This document shows, one piece after another, positions 14,765 through 15,604 of a stretch of 15,604 nt of DNA. The translations under genes were made by a program, and so were the position numbers. Location: positions 1 to 15,604 of the forward strand of contig JAUWMM010000007.1 in the NCBI GenBank assembly GCA_030613145.1. The letters run 5' to 3'. The notes beneath the pieces were generated by a model, which worked only from the letters and a program-made list of their open reading frames with translations, was not told the origin of the DNA and searched no databases. Positions within the stretch are counted from its first letter, which is position 1. Each line of letters begins with the position of its first letter. This DNA comes from Desulfobacterales bacterium (GTDB lineage Bacteria; Desulfobacterota; Desulfobacteria; Desulfobacterales; C00003060).

Positions 14765-15334
14765 TCACTTATTGTTCACCTGACCCTCTTTGAGATCCCC
14801 TCCCTTTCCAGGGTGCTCATAATCTTCCGGGAGCTCATATACCAGATCTGCCATCTTTAGTAGTCGAGCTGACTGATTCTTCACCTCATTGACCCTAATG
14901 TCAAAAATCTTCTGCCGGCACTGCGTATAAATGTCAAAGCAAAGCAGGGCCAGAGCGTCTATTTTACTGTCAAATGCTGCCAGCTCTTCGGTGACCCCCT
15001 CTTTTAGGATCTCACTTTCCAGTTCTTCCCTGATGACTTTTTTCAATCCGAAGATAAAGCCGACGGCTTGAGAAGGGGAAAATTCCTGCACAGCCCTTAC
15101 CCTTATGATATCGTCGAGAAAGAGCGCAATCTTGTCAGCATTGGCTTCGTGCAATAGTTCGTCAAATATGGACTCTATTCCCTCAAAGATTGTGCGACCT
15201 ACTGGATTCGCGAATTGATCCTTTTGCTTTCTCAAGAACTTTTGGCTCTCTTTAGGATAAGTGGATAGTACGACATCGCACCACTTTTTCACAATGGGAG
15301 ACTTTTTTTGTAGCAGGAGACTCTTTAGGTCCAT
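14765..15334 (-). CDS. RsbRD_N-domain protein leading the dsr operon
   Basis: This 189-residue, mostly helical soluble protein resembles the RsbT co-antagonist RsbRD N-terminal domain (a globin-like sensory fold). Typical features are KKWCDVVLSTYP (16-27), FANPVG (41-46) and the segment IRVRAVQEFSPSQAVGFIFG (77-96). It has no STAS domain, unlike RsbR, so it is a stand-alone sensor-like domain. Its partner is unknown. It is the first gene of the transcript that continues into dsrM, in the same position as in other Desulfobacterota operons as I recall, and a regulatory or assembly role for DsrMKJOP is inference. I chose ATG 15334 over the in-frame TTG at 15358: AAGGA at 15344-15348 sits nine bases before this ATG. 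The TTG lies within the leader hairpin. Confidence 0.85.
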   Translation of the reverse strand: MDLKSLLLQKKSPIVKKWCDVVLSTYPKESQKFLRKQKDQFANPVGRTIFEGIESIFDELLHEANADKIALFLDDIIRVRAVQEFSPSQAVGFIFGLKKVIREELESEILKEGVTEELAAFDSKIDALALLCFDIYTQCRQKIFDIRVNEVKNQSARLLKMADLVYELPEDYEHPGKGGDLKEGQVNNK

Positions 15335-15348
15335 AGAGGCTGGTCCTT

Positions 15349-15368
15349 CAGGTTCCAACAGGAACCTG
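15349..15368 (-). promoter_or_regulatory. Leader hairpin beside the first dsr ribosome site
   Basis: CAGGTTCC and GGAACCTG form a perfect 8-bp stem with a four-base loop. In the − strand RNA, the 3' arm ends exactly where the AAGGA ribosome site (15344-15348) begins. The stem may insulate or control the ribosome site, or protect the mRNA 5' end. No known riboswitch class fits it. Confidence 0.55.
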
Positions 15369-15399
15369 CTTTCAAATAAGATGCAGACAATTCGTAGGG

Positions 15400-15428
15400 G
15401 ACATACACAAAATGTCCTTATTTGTCAA
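15400..15428 (-). promoter_or_regulatory. Candidate sigma-70 promoter of the dsr operon with overlapping dyad
   Basis: A perfect −35 TTGACA (15428-15423 read on −) is followed after 17 bases by TATGTC (15405-15400), half of a −10 consensus. Transcription would start near 15393, giving a leader of about 59 bases. A 6-7-6 inverted repeat, GGACAT and ATGTCC (15399-15404 and 15412-15417), covers the −10 and part of the spacer, where a repressor would be expected to bind. The weak −10 suggests an activator or a modest basal level. Confidence 0.5.
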
Positions 15429-15551
15429 GACAAAAATCAGTCAAAAAAAGTGGTTACCGCTTACTTCCCTGCCGTTGCCGGTCTTACTATGCCGCACGCC
15501 GCACCAGTAATTTCCGGCAAAACACCTTTTCACCACCCCATGCCGGGAAAC

Positions 15552-15595
15552 ATAAACAAAAAAGGGACCGACTCAAGAAGAATCAGCCCCTTTTT
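15552..15595 (-). terminator. Terminator of a gene beyond the right edge
   Basis: Read on the − strand, AAAGGGGCTGATTC (15593-15580) pairs with GAGTCGGTCCCTTT (15574-15561) over 14 bp including three G-U pairs, with a five-base loop, then TTTTTTGTT. On + the three wobbles become A-C mismatches, so polarity is −. It should end transcription of a gene outside the window and supports the dsr operon having its own promoter. Confidence 0.65.
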
Positions 15596-15604
15596 ATTTG
15601 CCTG

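Overview
The window almost certainly comes from a sulfate-reducing bacterium of the Desulfobacterota (former Deltaproteobacteria). It carries two diagnostic membrane redox modules of sulfate respiration: the Qrc menaquinone reductase (qrcABCD, + strand) and the DsrMKJOP complex (− strand). The intergenic spaces also hold repeat elements of the kind found in large Desulfobacterota genomes. I cannot name a genus.

Layout. Positions 1-121 are a leader, or the tail of an unseen gene, with two hairpins. Next come three + strand genes: a D-Ala-D-Ala ligase (ddl), a RimK-like ATP-grasp protein (TTG start), and a small four-helix membrane protein of unknown function whose best start codon is ATA. A terminal-inverted-repeat element separates the last two. 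An 825-base non-coding stretch (2579-3403) follows, with further repeats. Then comes qrcABCD (3404-8630), followed by two very small hydrophobic ORFs of 54 and 61 aa that appear to belong to the same operon. A 434-base convergent spacer holds C/G-rich hairpin repeats and a clear − strand terminator. The rest is a − strand operon read right to left: an RsbRD_N-domain protein, then dsrM, dsrK, dsrJ, dsrO and dsrP. It has a recognisable promoter, a dyad overlapping the −10, a leader hairpin beside the first ribosome binding site, and a terminator at each end (the right-hand one belongs to a gene outside the window).

How the genes work together. In sulfate reducers, periplasmic electrons from hydrogenases and formate dehydrogenases pass through cytochrome c3 to the QrcA haems, through the QrcB/QrcC iron-sulfur centres, and to menaquinone at QrcD. 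DsrMKJOP links the menaquinol pool to the cytoplasm. DsrM and DsrP are the quinone-side membrane subunits. DsrJ and DsrO are periplasmic redox proteins. DsrK carries a heterodisulfide-reductase-like centre thought to reduce the DsrC trisulfide made during sulfite reduction. The window therefore holds both ends of a menaquinone loop, side by side and convergent.

Most of the content is recognisable. The less-explained points are the two small ORFs after qrcD, the RsbRD_N gene heading the dsr operon, the dyad and hairpin in the dsr promoter/leader, the ddl/ATP-grasp pair, the ATA-start membrane protein, and cofactor-motif variations in DsrO, DsrJ, DsrK and QrcA.
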